Origin: CAIZQW01 sp942493055
Lineage (GTDB): Bacteria > Verrucomicrobiota > Kiritimatiellia > RFP12 > UBA1067
NCBI GenBank assembly: GCA_942493055.1
Contig: OW818680.1
Location: forward strand, 5,332,001-5,396,000
DNA length: 64,000 bases
Direction of reading: 5' to 3'
Part shown: positions 53,351-61,342 of the stretch, in pieces
Layout of the letters: each line of letters starts with the position of its first letter
How positions within the stretch are numbered: position 1 is the stretch's first letter
Position numbers and translations under genes: made by a program
Notes under the pieces: model-generated
The model's database searches: none
What the model saw: the letters and a program-made list of their open reading frames with translations, nothing else
Told to the model about the DNA's origin: nothing

Positions 53351-55435
53351 ATGAAAAGAGTGAGAGCTGCCTTATCGCGGATTCCAAACCTGCAACGGTT
53401 GTGTATGGCTTTCGTGTGTGCTGGAGCAGGGGTGTTGTCTGTCTGGGCAGCAGAGCCGGCTGCTTCGGAGGTTGAGCAGGAACTGGCACGTTTTGAAAAG
53501 GCGTGGCCGATGAAGCTCCAGCCGACTGATCCGCGTTTTGGCGTCATCCGCGTGCTCTCCTTGCTCAATCTGGATTTCCCAGGAATGGAAAAGGTGAAGG
53601 CTGCTGCAGAGGCCAAGCAATACGATGTTGCGGAGCAGGAACTCCTGGCCCATTTCAGAGAGACGCGAAGCGCCCAACCGAATGCGGTGAAGTCGCTCGG
53701 TGCACAGGAACGTCTTCATGCCGATGATGCCCTTCGGCATTTTTTCAGGGGCAATAAAGACGTTCATCCGCCTGTGTTTCGCGGCGCTAAAATCGACTGG
53801 ACAGGGCGCGCGTTTGCCGATGGCAAAGAGATCCATGACGCTGAATGGTATTTGCAGTTTCAGCGCTTAACCTGGTGGCCAGCCTTAGCCAGAGCCTATT
53901 CCGCGACTGCCGATGAGCGTTACTTTAGCGAATGGCGTTATGAACTGGTCAGTTGGGCGGTGGAGATCTTGCCGTTTACCAAAAAGACACCCGGATTTGT
54001 TTCACGCGGCATGGAGACTGATAGCCGTTGCGGTACGCATGTGTTTACGCTTCCCTACATGATTCGTTCAAAGCAGTTTGATGCGAAGACACTGCTCTAT
54101 TTCCTGGTCAGTTTTCATGATCAGGCGGATCATATCACGAAGGTCTATGCGGGCAAAGGCAATCATCGTTTGGCGGAGTTGAGGCGTGTCTTCTGCAATG
54201 GGATCGATTTCCCAGAGTTTAAGCGGTCTGGCGCTTGGAAGAACGATGCGCTGACGATGCTGCCGGGAATGATGGATGAGGATATCTATGACGATGGCAT
54301 GAACAAAGAGTTGGTGTTCAGTTATCATACCATGTATATCGGCATCTTCCTGGATATCTATATCCTGTTCAAAAAGTATGGATATGAAAAGCAACTGCCG
54401 CCGACCTACTATCCGAAGCTCTTGAAGATGGCGGATATTTATGCGATGCAGTCCTTTCCTGATTTCACGATCTGCCAGTTTGGGGATGCCTGGAAGATGG
54501 GCAATGTGGCTTCGTTCTTCAAACGTTCCATGGCTCCTTTTGCCTCGGATATTCCCTGTTTTGATTACATGGCATCTGATGGTAAGAAGGGGCTCCCGCC
54601 GGCTCGCTGTAGTGCGGCCTACCCAGAGAGCGGCTTCTATTTCTTCAGGTCGTCTTGGAAACCCGATGCAGTTTTTATGCCGCTGAAGTGCGGGGCGCCG
54701 GCGGAGTGGCATAACCAGCCGGATAACGGGACGTTTGAGCTCTTTGCCTACGGACGGAATCTGATGACGGACTCCGGATGCTATCTGTACGGCAGCACGT
54801 CTCCGGAGGAGCAGCGCTGGCGTGCATGGTTCCGTAGCACAAAGGTGCATCAGACCCTGACACTGGATAATCGCGACATCACGTGCAAGCCGACCTGTCT
54901 CCTGTGGAGCGAAACCACAAATCTTGTCGCTCTCGTACTGGAAAATCAGAGTTATGCCGGACTTAAGCACCGTCGCACAATGCTCTTCATCGACAACCGT
55001 TATTTCCTGATTCATGATGAGGCGATTGGCAGTGAAGCAGGAACTGTTCGCATTCATTTCCAGTTTGCCCCGTGTAAAGCGGCGATCGAGGGCTTAGTCG
55101 CGCGAACCTGCTATGAATCCGGAGCGAACCTGCTCGTGAAAACAATTGCCCTGGGCAAAGAAGTTGCGCTCGAACAAGAGGAGGGGTGGATCTCCTACAC
55201 CATCGCCAAGAAAGAGAGCCGCCCTGCCTGGAGCTGGAAGATCGCTAAGACAGCGGCTGACCCTCACGTAGACTTCCTGACCGCGCTCGTCCCTTATCGG
55301 GAAGGCGATGCACCGAAAGACGTGGAGGCCTCTGTGATAACGGATGGAGAGTCCCGTCGCTTCACGGTCAAAGTAGGGGGTGCCTCTCATACGATACGTT
55401 TGGATATGACAAAAAAGGCCGCAAACTTTGAATAA
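53351..55435 (+). CDS. Heparinase II/III-family polysaccharide lyase (PL12/PL21-like)
   Basis: 694 residues. Signal peptide, alpha/alpha toroid N-terminal domain (WYLQFQRLTWWPALARAY, GNHRLAELRRVF, YHTMYIGIFLDIYILF) and C-terminal beta-sandwich with the conserved WHNQPDNGTFELFAYGR (His454, Asp458). It eliminates uronate-containing polymers such as heparan-like or alginate-like chains. It follows the fucosidase by 43 nt with GAGGGTG before the ATG, and is followed directly by another lyase gene, so operon expression is likely. Confidence 0.88.
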   Translation: MKRVRAALSRIPNLQRLCMAFVCAGAGVLSVWAAEPAASEVEQELARFEKAWPMKLQPTDPRFGVIRVLSLLNLDFPGMEKVKAAAEAKQYDVAEQELLAHFRETRSAQPNAVKSLGAQERLHADDALRHFFRGNKDVHPPVFRGAKIDWTGRAFADGKEIHDAEWYLQFQRLTWWPALARAYSATADERYFSEWRYELVSWAVEILPFTKKTPGFVSRGMETDSRCGTHVFTLPYMIRSKQFDAKTLLYFLVSFHDQADHITKVYAGKGNHRLAELRRVFCNGIDFPEFKRSGAWKNDALTMLPGMMDEDIYDDGMNKELVFSYHTMYIGIFLDIYILFKKYGYEKQLPPTYYPKLLKMADIYAMQSFPDFTICQFGDAWKMGNVASFFKRSMAPFASDIPCFDYMASDGKKGLPPARCSAAYPESGFYFFRSSWKPDAVFMPLKCGAPAEWHNQPDNGTFELFAYGRNLMTDSGCYLYGSTSPEEQRWRAWFRSTKVHQTLTLDNRDITCKPTCLLWSETTNLVALVLENQSYAGLKHRRTMLFIDNRYFLIHDEAIGSEAGTVRIHFQFAPCKAAIEGLVARTCYESGANLLVKTIALGKEVALEQEEGWISYTIAKKESRPAWSWKIAKTAADPHVDFLTALVPYREGDAPKDVEASVITDGESRRFTVKVGGASHTIRLDMTKKAANFE

Positions 55436-55442
55436 GGGGTTT

Positions 55443-56618
55443 ATGAAAGATTATTTCAACGTCGTACTGATTCTGATGTCGTTCCTTGTGTTTCGTAGTG
55501 CCGCTGGCGTGTACGAAACCACAGTGAAGCAGGATCGCAAACGAATACTGTCTGCGGCTGAGGAAGCATTGCTGTTGCACCCTATTAGCATCACATATGT
55601 CCGATCACCCTTGAGCGAAGGCGGGCCGAATGATTTTTTCTCCATGAGCGATTATTTCTGGCCTGATCCCGCGAAATCAGATGGGAAGCCCTATATTGCG
55701 CGTGATGGCCAGTCCTATACGAACAATTTCAACGCGCATCGCCTGGCGATTATGCAACTGCGCGATGCCACGGCTGCGCTGGCCGCGGCGTATCGGGTGA
55801 CCGGGGAGAACAGATATGCGGAAAAGACCGCTGCGTTGCTCAAAGTATTTTTTGTGGATCCCACCACGCGCATGAATCCGAAACTGGAGTATGCTCAAGT
55901 GATTGTGGGTAAGGCGACACCGACGCGCGGGATTGGGCTTATTGACACGCTTCATCTGGTCGAAATACCCATGGCCATCCGAGCATGTGAAAAGTCACCT
56001 GCCTTCTCGCCTGAACTCCTGGCAGGAATCAAGCAGTGGTTCCATGATTATCTTGCTTGGCTGACGACGAGTCCGAGAGGTCAAAGCGAAGCAACGCAGG
56101 TGAACAACCATGCTGTTGCTTACTGGTTACAGGTTGCGGCGTTCTGCCAGGTCGCTCCTGATGAAGCGCTGTTGACCGAATGCCGTCGCCAGTTCAAAGA
56201 GGTCTTTGTCGGTGTGCAGATGGCTCCTGACGGCTCCTTCCCTTACGAGACCAAGCGTACCAAGCCCTATGCGTACTCGATATTCCAGTTGGACAATATG
56301 GCGTTGCTTTGTCAGTTGCTCTCGACTCCGCAAGATAATCTGTGGACCTTTGAACTGCCTGACGGACGCGGGATGCGCAAGGCCATGTCTTATCTGTATC
56401 CGTTCTTGGCAGACAAAGCGAAATGGCCGTTCAAGCCGGATGTCCAAGCGTGGGAGGAGTGGCCGGTCCGGCAGTCCAGTCTTCTCTTTAGTGGGCTGGC
56501 GTTAAGCGAGGCGAAGTATGTTGAACTCTGGCGTAAACTGAAACCGGATCCGGTGCTCTTCGAAATCCGCCGGAACAATGCGATCACGCAACCCGTCTTA
56601 TGGTTGAAAAGCGAATGA
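55443..56618 (+). CDS. Alginate-lyase-family protein (PL38-like)
   Basis: 391 residues, exported. All-alpha toroid of the Alginate_lyase superfamily: DYFWPDPAKSDGKPYIARDG, NNFNAHRLAIMQLRDATAAL, EATQVNNHAVAYWLQVAAFC (Asn-His pair), APDGSFPYETKRTKPYAYSIF. The order and the pair of motifs resemble PL38-type glucuronan/alginate lyases more than PL5, but this is judgement by eye. ATG 55443 follows AAGGGG and lies 7 nt after the stop of the heparinase-like gene. Confidence 0.85.
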   Translation: MKDYFNVVLILMSFLVFRSAAGVYETTVKQDRKRILSAAEEALLLHPISITYVRSPLSEGGPNDFFSMSDYFWPDPAKSDGKPYIARDGQSYTNNFNAHRLAIMQLRDATAALAAAYRVTGENRYAEKTAALLKVFFVDPTTRMNPKLEYAQVIVGKATPTRGIGLIDTLHLVEIPMAIRACEKSPAFSPELLAGIKQWFHDYLAWLTTSPRGQSEATQVNNHAVAYWLQVAAFCQVAPDEALLTECRRQFKEVFVGVQMAPDGSFPYETKRTKPYAYSIFQLDNMALLCQLLSTPQDNLWTFELPDGRGMRKAMSYLYPFLADKAKWPFKPDVQAWEEWPVRQSSLLFSGLALSEAKYVELWRKLKPDPVLFEIRRNNAITQPVLWLKSE

Positions 56619-56634
56619 AGCATAAAGCCTGAAC

Positions 56635-56663
56635 TTGACCTGCAAGGCAAGTTGGGGTATCCT
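56635..56663 (+). promoter_or_regulatory. Promoter of UGA-interrupted gene A
   Basis: TTGACC (56635-56640), 17 nt, TATCCT (56658-56663). The predicted start near 56670 leaves about 24 nt of leader with AAGGGG before GTG 56694. Confidence 0.55.
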
Positions 56664-56693
56664 TATAGATAATTGAATTTGAAAGGGGAAAGC

Positions 56694-57215
56694 GTGAATT
56701 TAAAAAGACATTATTGGTTGCCGCTGACGTTGTCGTTGGTGCTGAGCGGGGCTGTTGTTGCGGAGAATGCAGCGAAAGCGGATCTTAAGGTACCCTCTGA
56801 CGAGGTTGTCAAGTCCTTCGTGACAACGGCAAAAGATAAGCCTGACGGCAAGACGACCTTTCAGTTCAATGCCTCCTTTAAGCCTGCGGTTCTTCCGGAG
56901 AAGTCCATAGCGCTCTATCGTTCAAAGGGAAAAATTCCCTTTGCAATTCCGGTTGAACTCCTGAAGACGATAACCACGGCAGACGGCCCCGAAGAGCAGA
57001 GTGTCTTTGATGCAGCGGCCAGCATTGTCGTTGTTGACGCAGAGGGTAAAATCGTCAGCAAGAAGCAAGAAGACTTGTCAGCTTTGTGCCCGTCTTGAAC
57101 AGGCGCAGGCGGTTACCTCGGTGAGGTAACTAAAGCTGGAACCTACAAGGCGTTTGTCTGGGTGGTGTTTGAGAAAAAGACCTTTGGACGTGTGTTGGAG
57201 CTGACGCTCAAGTAG
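56694..57215 (+). CDS. Candidate selenoprotein A: small exported protein with in-frame UGA
   Basis: GTG start with AAGGGG 5 nt upstream. Signal peptide (LPLTLSLVLSGAVVA), then a beta-rich domain. At codon 135 the frame meets TGA (57096-57098) but continues in phase for 38 codons with protein-like sequence (TGAGGYLGEVTKAGTYKAF...KKTFGRVLELTLK) to TAG 57213. The residues around the UGA read C-P-S-U, a CxxU redox-type motif. A perfect hairpin with GGU loop lies 21 nt after the UGA, and a terminator-like hairpin begins 14 nt after the TAG, not after the TGA. If UGA is a true stop the product is 134 residues. No known family recognised; the domain around the UGA resembles the next gene's. A nonsense mutation is the alternative. 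Confidence 0.6.
57096..57130 (+). promoter_or_regulatory. Candidate bacterial SECIS element A
   Basis: UGA (57096-57098), then 21 nt including the 5' stem arm, then loop GGU (57120-57122). Stem GUUACCUC (57112-57119) pairs perfectly with GAGGUAAC (57123-57130). Known bacterial SECIS elements are short hairpins just downstream of UGA with G in the first loop positions (E. coli fdhF loop GGUC). Spacing and loop fit. Confidence 0.6.
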
Positions 57216-57229
57216 AAGTCATGATGTGC

Positions 57230-57263
57230 CTCGAGCAGGGTCATATCTGCTCGAGTGGCTTTT
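57230..57263 (+). terminator. Hairpin terminator after gene A
   Basis: CTCGAGCAG (57230-57238) pairs with CTGCTCGAG (57247-57255) around an 8-nt loop; TGGCTTTT follows. It begins 14 nt after TAG 57213-57215, which supports the extended reading of gene A. Confidence 0.55.
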
Positions 57264-57287
57264 AACGTTCTGGACGCAGGAGGCGAC

Positions 57288-58133
57288 ATGAACTTTTTTA
57301 TTATTGCAATCATTGCGGCAGCTGTGATGGTCAGTCTTTGTTTTGGCTGGCTCATTCCGCTGATTATCGGGATTGTGAAGTGGCGTCGCAAGACGGGCGG
57401 GAAGTGGTGGTTGGTGAGTTCTGGCATCTGGGGTGGGCTCGCTGCTGCATGGATTGGTTTTTGTGTTTTTTCGGCGATCTCGATCAATCGCAGATATGCA
57501 ACTGAAGCATTCAATCCTGAAACGTATACGGGAGAGCGGGCCACGTTGGTGCTTCCCTATTCCGGAACAGGAACGCTTTCAATCCGGCAAGTGAACACGG
57601 GCAAATCGTTGCGTGTCGATTTTTCGAACACGAATTCTGTCGTTGTGCCTGCCGGCACCTTGACGGTCTGGCATCTCTCCTATCAGGAAAAGGATGCTAA
57701 GGGTGTTATTACGGGTGGAATGAACTGCTCGTTTGATGCGAAGGAGAACATTGTCGCTCAAGCGAATGATGTGATCACCTTGCAGGGCGGGGTTCCGTTG
57801 ACGGCATCTATCACGGCAAAGAAGCAGGCTGAAGAGAAGGTTCAGATCGATTATGCGTTGACGGATAGTGCAGGCAACCGTATTTCGATGTGGAGGGTAT
57901 CGTCGGATAAAGGTAGCCCTAAATTTGAGGCGATCGGACCTGACGGAGCTTGCTTCTGGAGCAGTACATTGGAGTATGGCTGAGGAGGCACATGCTCGTA
58001 TCTGGGTCAGATACCAACAAACGCACCACTCTCATTTATTATTCGTCCAGTGCCTGTACCGTCAGCCTTTGAGACGATTGTCAAGGAGACGCAATGGCCG
58101 CCGAAGGAAATCATCGGCAATGAGAGCAAATAG
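57288..58133 (+). CDS. Candidate selenoprotein B: membrane-anchored protein with in-frame UGA
   Basis: ATG 57288 with AGGAGG upstream. Two N-terminal transmembrane segments (FFIIAIIAAAVMVSLCFGWL and a second near 45-63), then about 210 residues of exposed beta-rich sequence. At codon 232 the frame meets TGA (57981-57983) and continues in phase for 49 codons (GGTCSYLGQIPTNAP...AFETIVKETQWPPKEI) to TAG 58131. The UGA context EYG-U-GGTCSYLGQ aligns with CPS-U-TGAGGYLGE of gene A. A hairpin with GGU loop starts its loop 21 nt after the UGA, and a terminator begins 9 nt after the TAG. If UGA is a stop the product is 231 residues. Function unknown; extracytoplasmic redox activity or selenol metal binding are guesses. 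Confidence 0.6.
57981..58014 (+). promoter_or_regulatory. Candidate bacterial SECIS element B
   Basis: UGA (57981-57983), 21 nt, loop GGU (58005-58007). Stem GUAUCUG (57998-58004) pairs perfectly with CAGAUAC (58008-58014). Relative to element A three stem pairs have changed on both sides (closing C-G to G-C, fourth C-G to U-A, seventh U-A to G-C), which is covariation. Confidence 0.6.
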
Positions 58134-58142
58134 GTTGAAGAC

Positions 58143-58174
58143 AAAAGCCGCCACCTGTGAAGGGAGCGGCTTTT
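58143..58174. terminator. Bidirectional terminator
   Basis: AAAAGCCGC (58143-58151) pairs with GCGGCTTTT (58166-58174) with a 14-nt loop, giving T-runs in both directions. It lies between the extended stop of gene B (58133) and the stop of the convergent minus-strand gene (58178). Confidence 0.8.
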
Positions 58175-58177
58175 AAA

Positions 58178-59128
58178 TTATCCAAGAGAGGCTTCGATCC
58201 GAGTCGCCAGACGAGCGGCGAACTCGGGTAGCTTGTCGCGCGTCCACGGTGTGACAACCTGCTGACGCGAATCCACCATGAGCTTCTTGTCCGCGAGTTC
58301 CGCCGCCTCGCAGGTCCAGAACACCGGCTTGCCCAGACCCATGGCCAGGCCAGCCTGGAAGTAGACCAGCTGGCTCTGGCCAGTAAGGTCTGCCACGATA
58401 CAACGCGCCTTGCGGATGCCGACAATGATTTCGTCCGTGATCTTGTTTGCGCACTCCTTGCTGTCTGCGCGTACCGCTGTTAACCCGGCCAAGGTGATGC
58501 CGGCGGAGATGCCCTGCGTCCAAAAGAGGTCAGGCTCCTTTCCTGGGATCAGACAGACCATGGCCACAGGCTTCTCTTGTGTGGGAACATGACTGTCAAG
58601 CGCTGCCCACCCGGCAGGGGTTAGACGATAGGGGAAGGCCTGTTGCTGCTTGTGCGTTGCGTCTTCTTCAATAAGGCCTTTTGAGGCGAGATACTTCAAG
58701 CAGAAAAGAAGCTCATTCTTGTTTGCGCAAAAACCCACGGAGAGTTCATTCGGCGTAAACAGGACAGTTTCTGAGAGGGACTTTGACTTGCGCCGCATGT
58801 AGCGCATCAGATATTCACTCTTTGTCGCCAGATCGGTGTCGCGCGGTACAGCGACTTTGGCGGCTGCATCGAGTTCGGTCCACGATTTAAAGAGGTCAAC
58901 CGTGACCAGTAACTTGTCGTTCAGGATATCCCACATGTTTCTGCAGAGGCCGGAGAGCAGGTGGGGTGGCGGGAAGGCGGGACGGCTATTCAGGAGCTGC
59001 GTTTCAGCGAGTGCCTGAATCTGGAAGCGTCCGCAACGCGGACAATGGAGTTCAACGGTATTCGCGCCAGCGCTTTGACGCGTGGTGTTGGGGGCGCGAC
59101 AAACGGGACATGTCTCTGTAGTGTTCAT
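58178..59128 (-). CDS. Zn-ribbon protein with nucleoside deoxyribosyltransferase-like domain
   Basis: 316 residues. N-terminal zinc ribbon (Cys7-x2-Cys10, Cys29-x2-Cys32), a central helical and winged-helix-like region (FCANKNELLFCLKYLASKGLIEED), and a C-terminal Rossmann-like domain (about 185-315) with CLIPGKEPDLFWTQGISAGI, ARCIVADLTGQSQLVYFQAG and LAMGLGKPVFWTCEA. This pattern is seen in nucleoside 2-deoxyribosyltransferase/TIR-like domains, some of which serve as NAD- or nucleotide-cleaving effectors in defence. The function here is unknown. Confidence 0.65.
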   Translation of the reverse strand: MNTTETCPVCRAPNTTRQSAGANTVELHCPRCGRFQIQALAETQLLNSRPAFPPPHLLSGLCRNMWDILNDKLLVTVDLFKSWTELDAAAKVAVPRDTDLATKSEYLMRYMRRKSKSLSETVLFTPNELSVGFCANKNELLFCLKYLASKGLIEEDATHKQQQAFPYRLTPAGWAALDSHVPTQEKPVAMVCLIPGKEPDLFWTQGISAGITLAGLTAVRADSKECANKITDEIIVGIRKARCIVADLTGQSQLVYFQAGLAMGLGKPVFWTCEAAELADKKLMVDSRQQVVTPWTRDKLPEFAARLATRIEASLG

Positions 59129-59134
59129 AACTGA

Positions 59135-59521
59135 TTATCCTTTAGGCCATTCACGGATTATTTTCAAAAGTATGCGAATGAAAGCGCATTCGCATTCGGT
59201 TTCACACACATCTAGGGTGTGTCGATGCAGGCAGTAGCCTGGGCAAGATGGAGTTCCTAGCTTTCGTTCTGTAAATATGGGTCCTATATAGAGGTCAGCC
59301 AGGGAGGCCACATCGATGGCCAGAGCTGTCCTGCAGTTTGAAACACGATGACTAAAGATAAACAAGCCTTTGCCAAGTATTTCGAAGTTGGCTTGATAGC
59401 CATCCAAGACAACATCAGGGTCTGCCAAGAACTGATCTCTTGAGCTCCAGCGACAACCGCACAGCGCGCAGACTTTAAAAGGCTTGTTGTTTTTCTCGGC
59501 ACCCATAATGTTTGGTTCCAC
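59135..59521 (-). CDS. Cys-rich hypothetical protein
   Basis: 128 residues with several Cys pairs: CALCGCRW near residue 18, then SNCRTALA, CPGYCLHRHTLDVC and CECAFIRILL. It resembles a widespread uncharacterised family with a metal-binding look; no function is known to me. It ends 6 nt before the Zn-ribbon/deoxyribosyltransferase-like gene on the same strand, so the two form an operon. ATG 59506 is an alternative start. Confidence 0.65.
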   Translation of the reverse strand: MEPNIMGAEKNNKPFKVCALCGCRWSSRDQFLADPDVVLDGYQANFEILGKGLFIFSHRVSNCRTALAIDVASLADLYIGPIFTERKLGTPSCPGYCLHRHTLDVCETECECAFIRILLKIIREWPKG

Positions 59522-59601
59522 GGTGAAATATTGTATGTTACTTCATCACAGGGAACAAGGCTAAAATAGGTTTGTTCGGTCTTTCGCATCGGTGACAGGC
59601 C

Positions 59602-60030
59602 TTACGAGAACAAGGAAACCACATCGATGGGGCTGCGGCCAGCAGCGGTAAGTGCTGCAATGGCTTTGTCGGGATCATCAAAACGGAAGACGAGTACAGC
59701 CTCCTGTCCGTGATGGGAGGTGAAGGCGTACATGTACTCAATGTTCACCCCGCTTTTACCGATGACATCGAGAAGTTCGGCCATGCCCCCCGGACGGTCG
59801 GACACTGTCACCGCGACCACCTCGCGCAGATTGACGACATACCCGGCCTTTTCCAGAATGGTCTTTGCACGTTCCCACTCATTGACGATCAGGCGCACGA
59901 TGCCGAATTGCTGGGTGTCGGCCAGCGAGAGGGTGAGGATGTTGATTTTTGCGTCGGCCAGGGTGCGGCAGATCGCGTTCAGGTGCCCAGGCTTGTTTTC
60001 AAGAAAGAGGGAAATCTGTTGGATTTTCAT
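59602..60030 (-). CDS. Tandem ACT-domain protein
   Basis: 142 residues, two ACT domains: the first KIQQISLFLENKPGHLNAIC, the second VAVTVSDRPGGMAELLDVIG. This amino-acid-binding protein type is regularly encoded next to phenylacetate-CoA ligases, as here (10 nt downstream of that gene). AGGAG lies 6 nt before ATG 60030; the longer open frame runs into the ligase gene. It probably senses an aromatic amino acid or its breakdown product and tunes the pathway. Confidence 0.9.
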   Translation of the reverse strand: MKIQQISLFLENKPGHLNAICRTLADAKINILTLSLADTQQFGIVRLIVNEWERAKTILEKAGYVVNLREVVAVTVSDRPGGMAELLDVIGKSGVNIEYMYAFTSHHGQEAVLVFRFDDPDKAIAALTAAGRSPIDVVSLFS

Positions 60031-60040
60031 AAGGGCTCCT

Positions 60041-61342
60041 TTAGGTGTTGCGGGTGTCAGTGACGCGGCGGAGCTTGCCTTCGCTGCGCGGCAGGCTGTG
60101 CGGTTCAGCCAGCGTGATCTTGGCGCTGATGTTGATAATGCGCTGGACCGCGTGCCCGATGCGGGTGCGCAGCTTTTCAAGCGATTTGATATCGTCGCTG
60201 AACGTTTCCGGCGTGACCTCCACCTTGACTTCGAGCATGTCGAGGTCGCCGTCCTTGGAGACGAAGATATGGTAGTGCGGCATCACGGACTCGACAGAGA
60301 GCAGCGCCTCTTCAATTTGCGACGGGAAGACATTGACGCCGCGGATGATGAGCATGTCGTCTGAGCGTGCGCTGATGCGTTCGATGGTGCGGATGGTGCG
60401 ACCGCACTGGCAGGGCTCCGCATGGATGCGCGACAGGTCGCGCGTCCGGTAACGCAGCATCGGGGTGCCCCGGCGGGTGAGCGTCGTGAAGACCAGTTCG
60501 CCCTTCTCGCCGTCAGGTACGGGTTCAAGCGTTTCCGTATCCACAATTTCAGGATAGAAATGATCTTCGAAGACATGCAGGCCGCGGCGGAATTCACAGT
60601 CATTTGCGACGCCGGGTCCGCTGATCTCCGTGAGTCCGTAAATGTCATGTGCGCGGATGCCGGTGATGGCTTCGATCTTGTCGCGCATGCCCTCGGTCCA
60701 AGGTTCAGCACCGAAGATGCCGTGCTTGAGCTTCATGTCCTTACGGAAGTCGATGCCCTTCTTCATGCCCTCGTCGATGAGGTGGAGGAAGTAGCTTGGT
60801 GTGCAGGCGATGACCGTGACACCAAAATCCTTCATGAGCATGAGTTGGCGGTCGGTGTTGCCGCCGGAGATCGGGAGCACGGCGCATCCCAGCGCCTCTG
60901 CACCGTAATGCAGTCCAAGCCCGCCAGTAAAGAGCCCATAACCGTAGGTGACTTGAATGACGTCTGACTTTGTCACGCCAGCCATGGCAAGGCTGCGGGC
61001 CACCCCGCTGGTCCAGATGTCGATGTCGGCTTTTGTGTTGCCGATCACGATCGGCTTGCCGGTGGTGCCGCTGGAGCAATGGAAGCGCACGATGTCATCC
61101 ATCGGCGAGGCGAAGAGTCCAAAGGGGTATTCGTCGCGCAGGTCAGTCTTCAGCATGAAGGGCAGCAGGGCGATATCCTTGAGCGTCTTGATATGCTCAG
61201 GGCGGACGCCGCGCTCATCCATGCGCGTGCGGGTCAGCGGGACGTGCGCATAGACGTGTGTGACCAAGTCTTGCAGACGTTGAAGCTGCAGGGCTCGTAA
61301 CTGGTCGCTTGGCATGAAGTCGGGCTGGCTGATGGGGTTCAT
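60041..61342 (-). CDS. paaK: Phenylacetate-CoA ligase
   Basis: 433-residue AMP-forming acyl-CoA synthetase of the PaaK type; it converts phenylacetate (or an indole/aryl acetate) to its CoA thioester. Visible are the P-loop FHCSSGTTGKP, the motif DIYGLTEISGPG, YRTRDLSRI and the C-terminal lysine region LPRSEGKLRRV. ATG 61342 has AGGGA 9 nt upstream; the frame is open to 61378. No further phenylacetate catabolic genes are present; pairing with the ACT protein suggests an anaerobic-type aromatic amino acid route. Confidence 0.93.
   Translation of the reverse strand: MNPISQPDFMPSDQLRALQLQRLQDLVTHVYAHVPLTRTRMDERGVRPEHIKTLKDIALLPFMLKTDLRDEYPFGLFASPMDDIVRFHCSSGTTGKPIVIGNTKADIDIWTSGVARSLAMAGVTKSDVIQVTYGYGLFTGGLGLHYGAEALGCAVLPISGGNTDRQLMLMKDFGVTVIACTPSYFLHLIDEGMKKGIDFRKDMKLKHGIFGAEPWTEGMRDKIEAITGIRAHDIYGLTEISGPGVANDCEFRRGLHVFEDHFYPEIVDTETLEPVPDGEKGELVFTTLTRRGTPMLRYRTRDLSRIHAEPCQCGRTIRTIERISARSDDMLIIRGVNVFPSQIEEALLSVESVMPHYHIFVSKDGDLDMLEVKVEVTPETFSDDIKSLEKLRTRIGHAVQRIINISAKITLAEPHSLPRSEGKLRRVTDTRNT

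Noticed and set aside
57096..57983. Reassignment of UGA as a sense codon genome-wide
   Set aside because: Many genes here end at TGA (for example kdpC, kdpD-EIIA fusion, LamG-glycosidase) with no coding continuation, so UGA is a normal stop outside the two special sites.
56694..58133. Two ordinary pseudogenes with nonsense mutations
   Set aside because: Equal 21-nt spacing to GGU-loop hairpins, compensatory stem changes, intact downstream frames and terminators after the second stops make this less likely, though it is not excluded.
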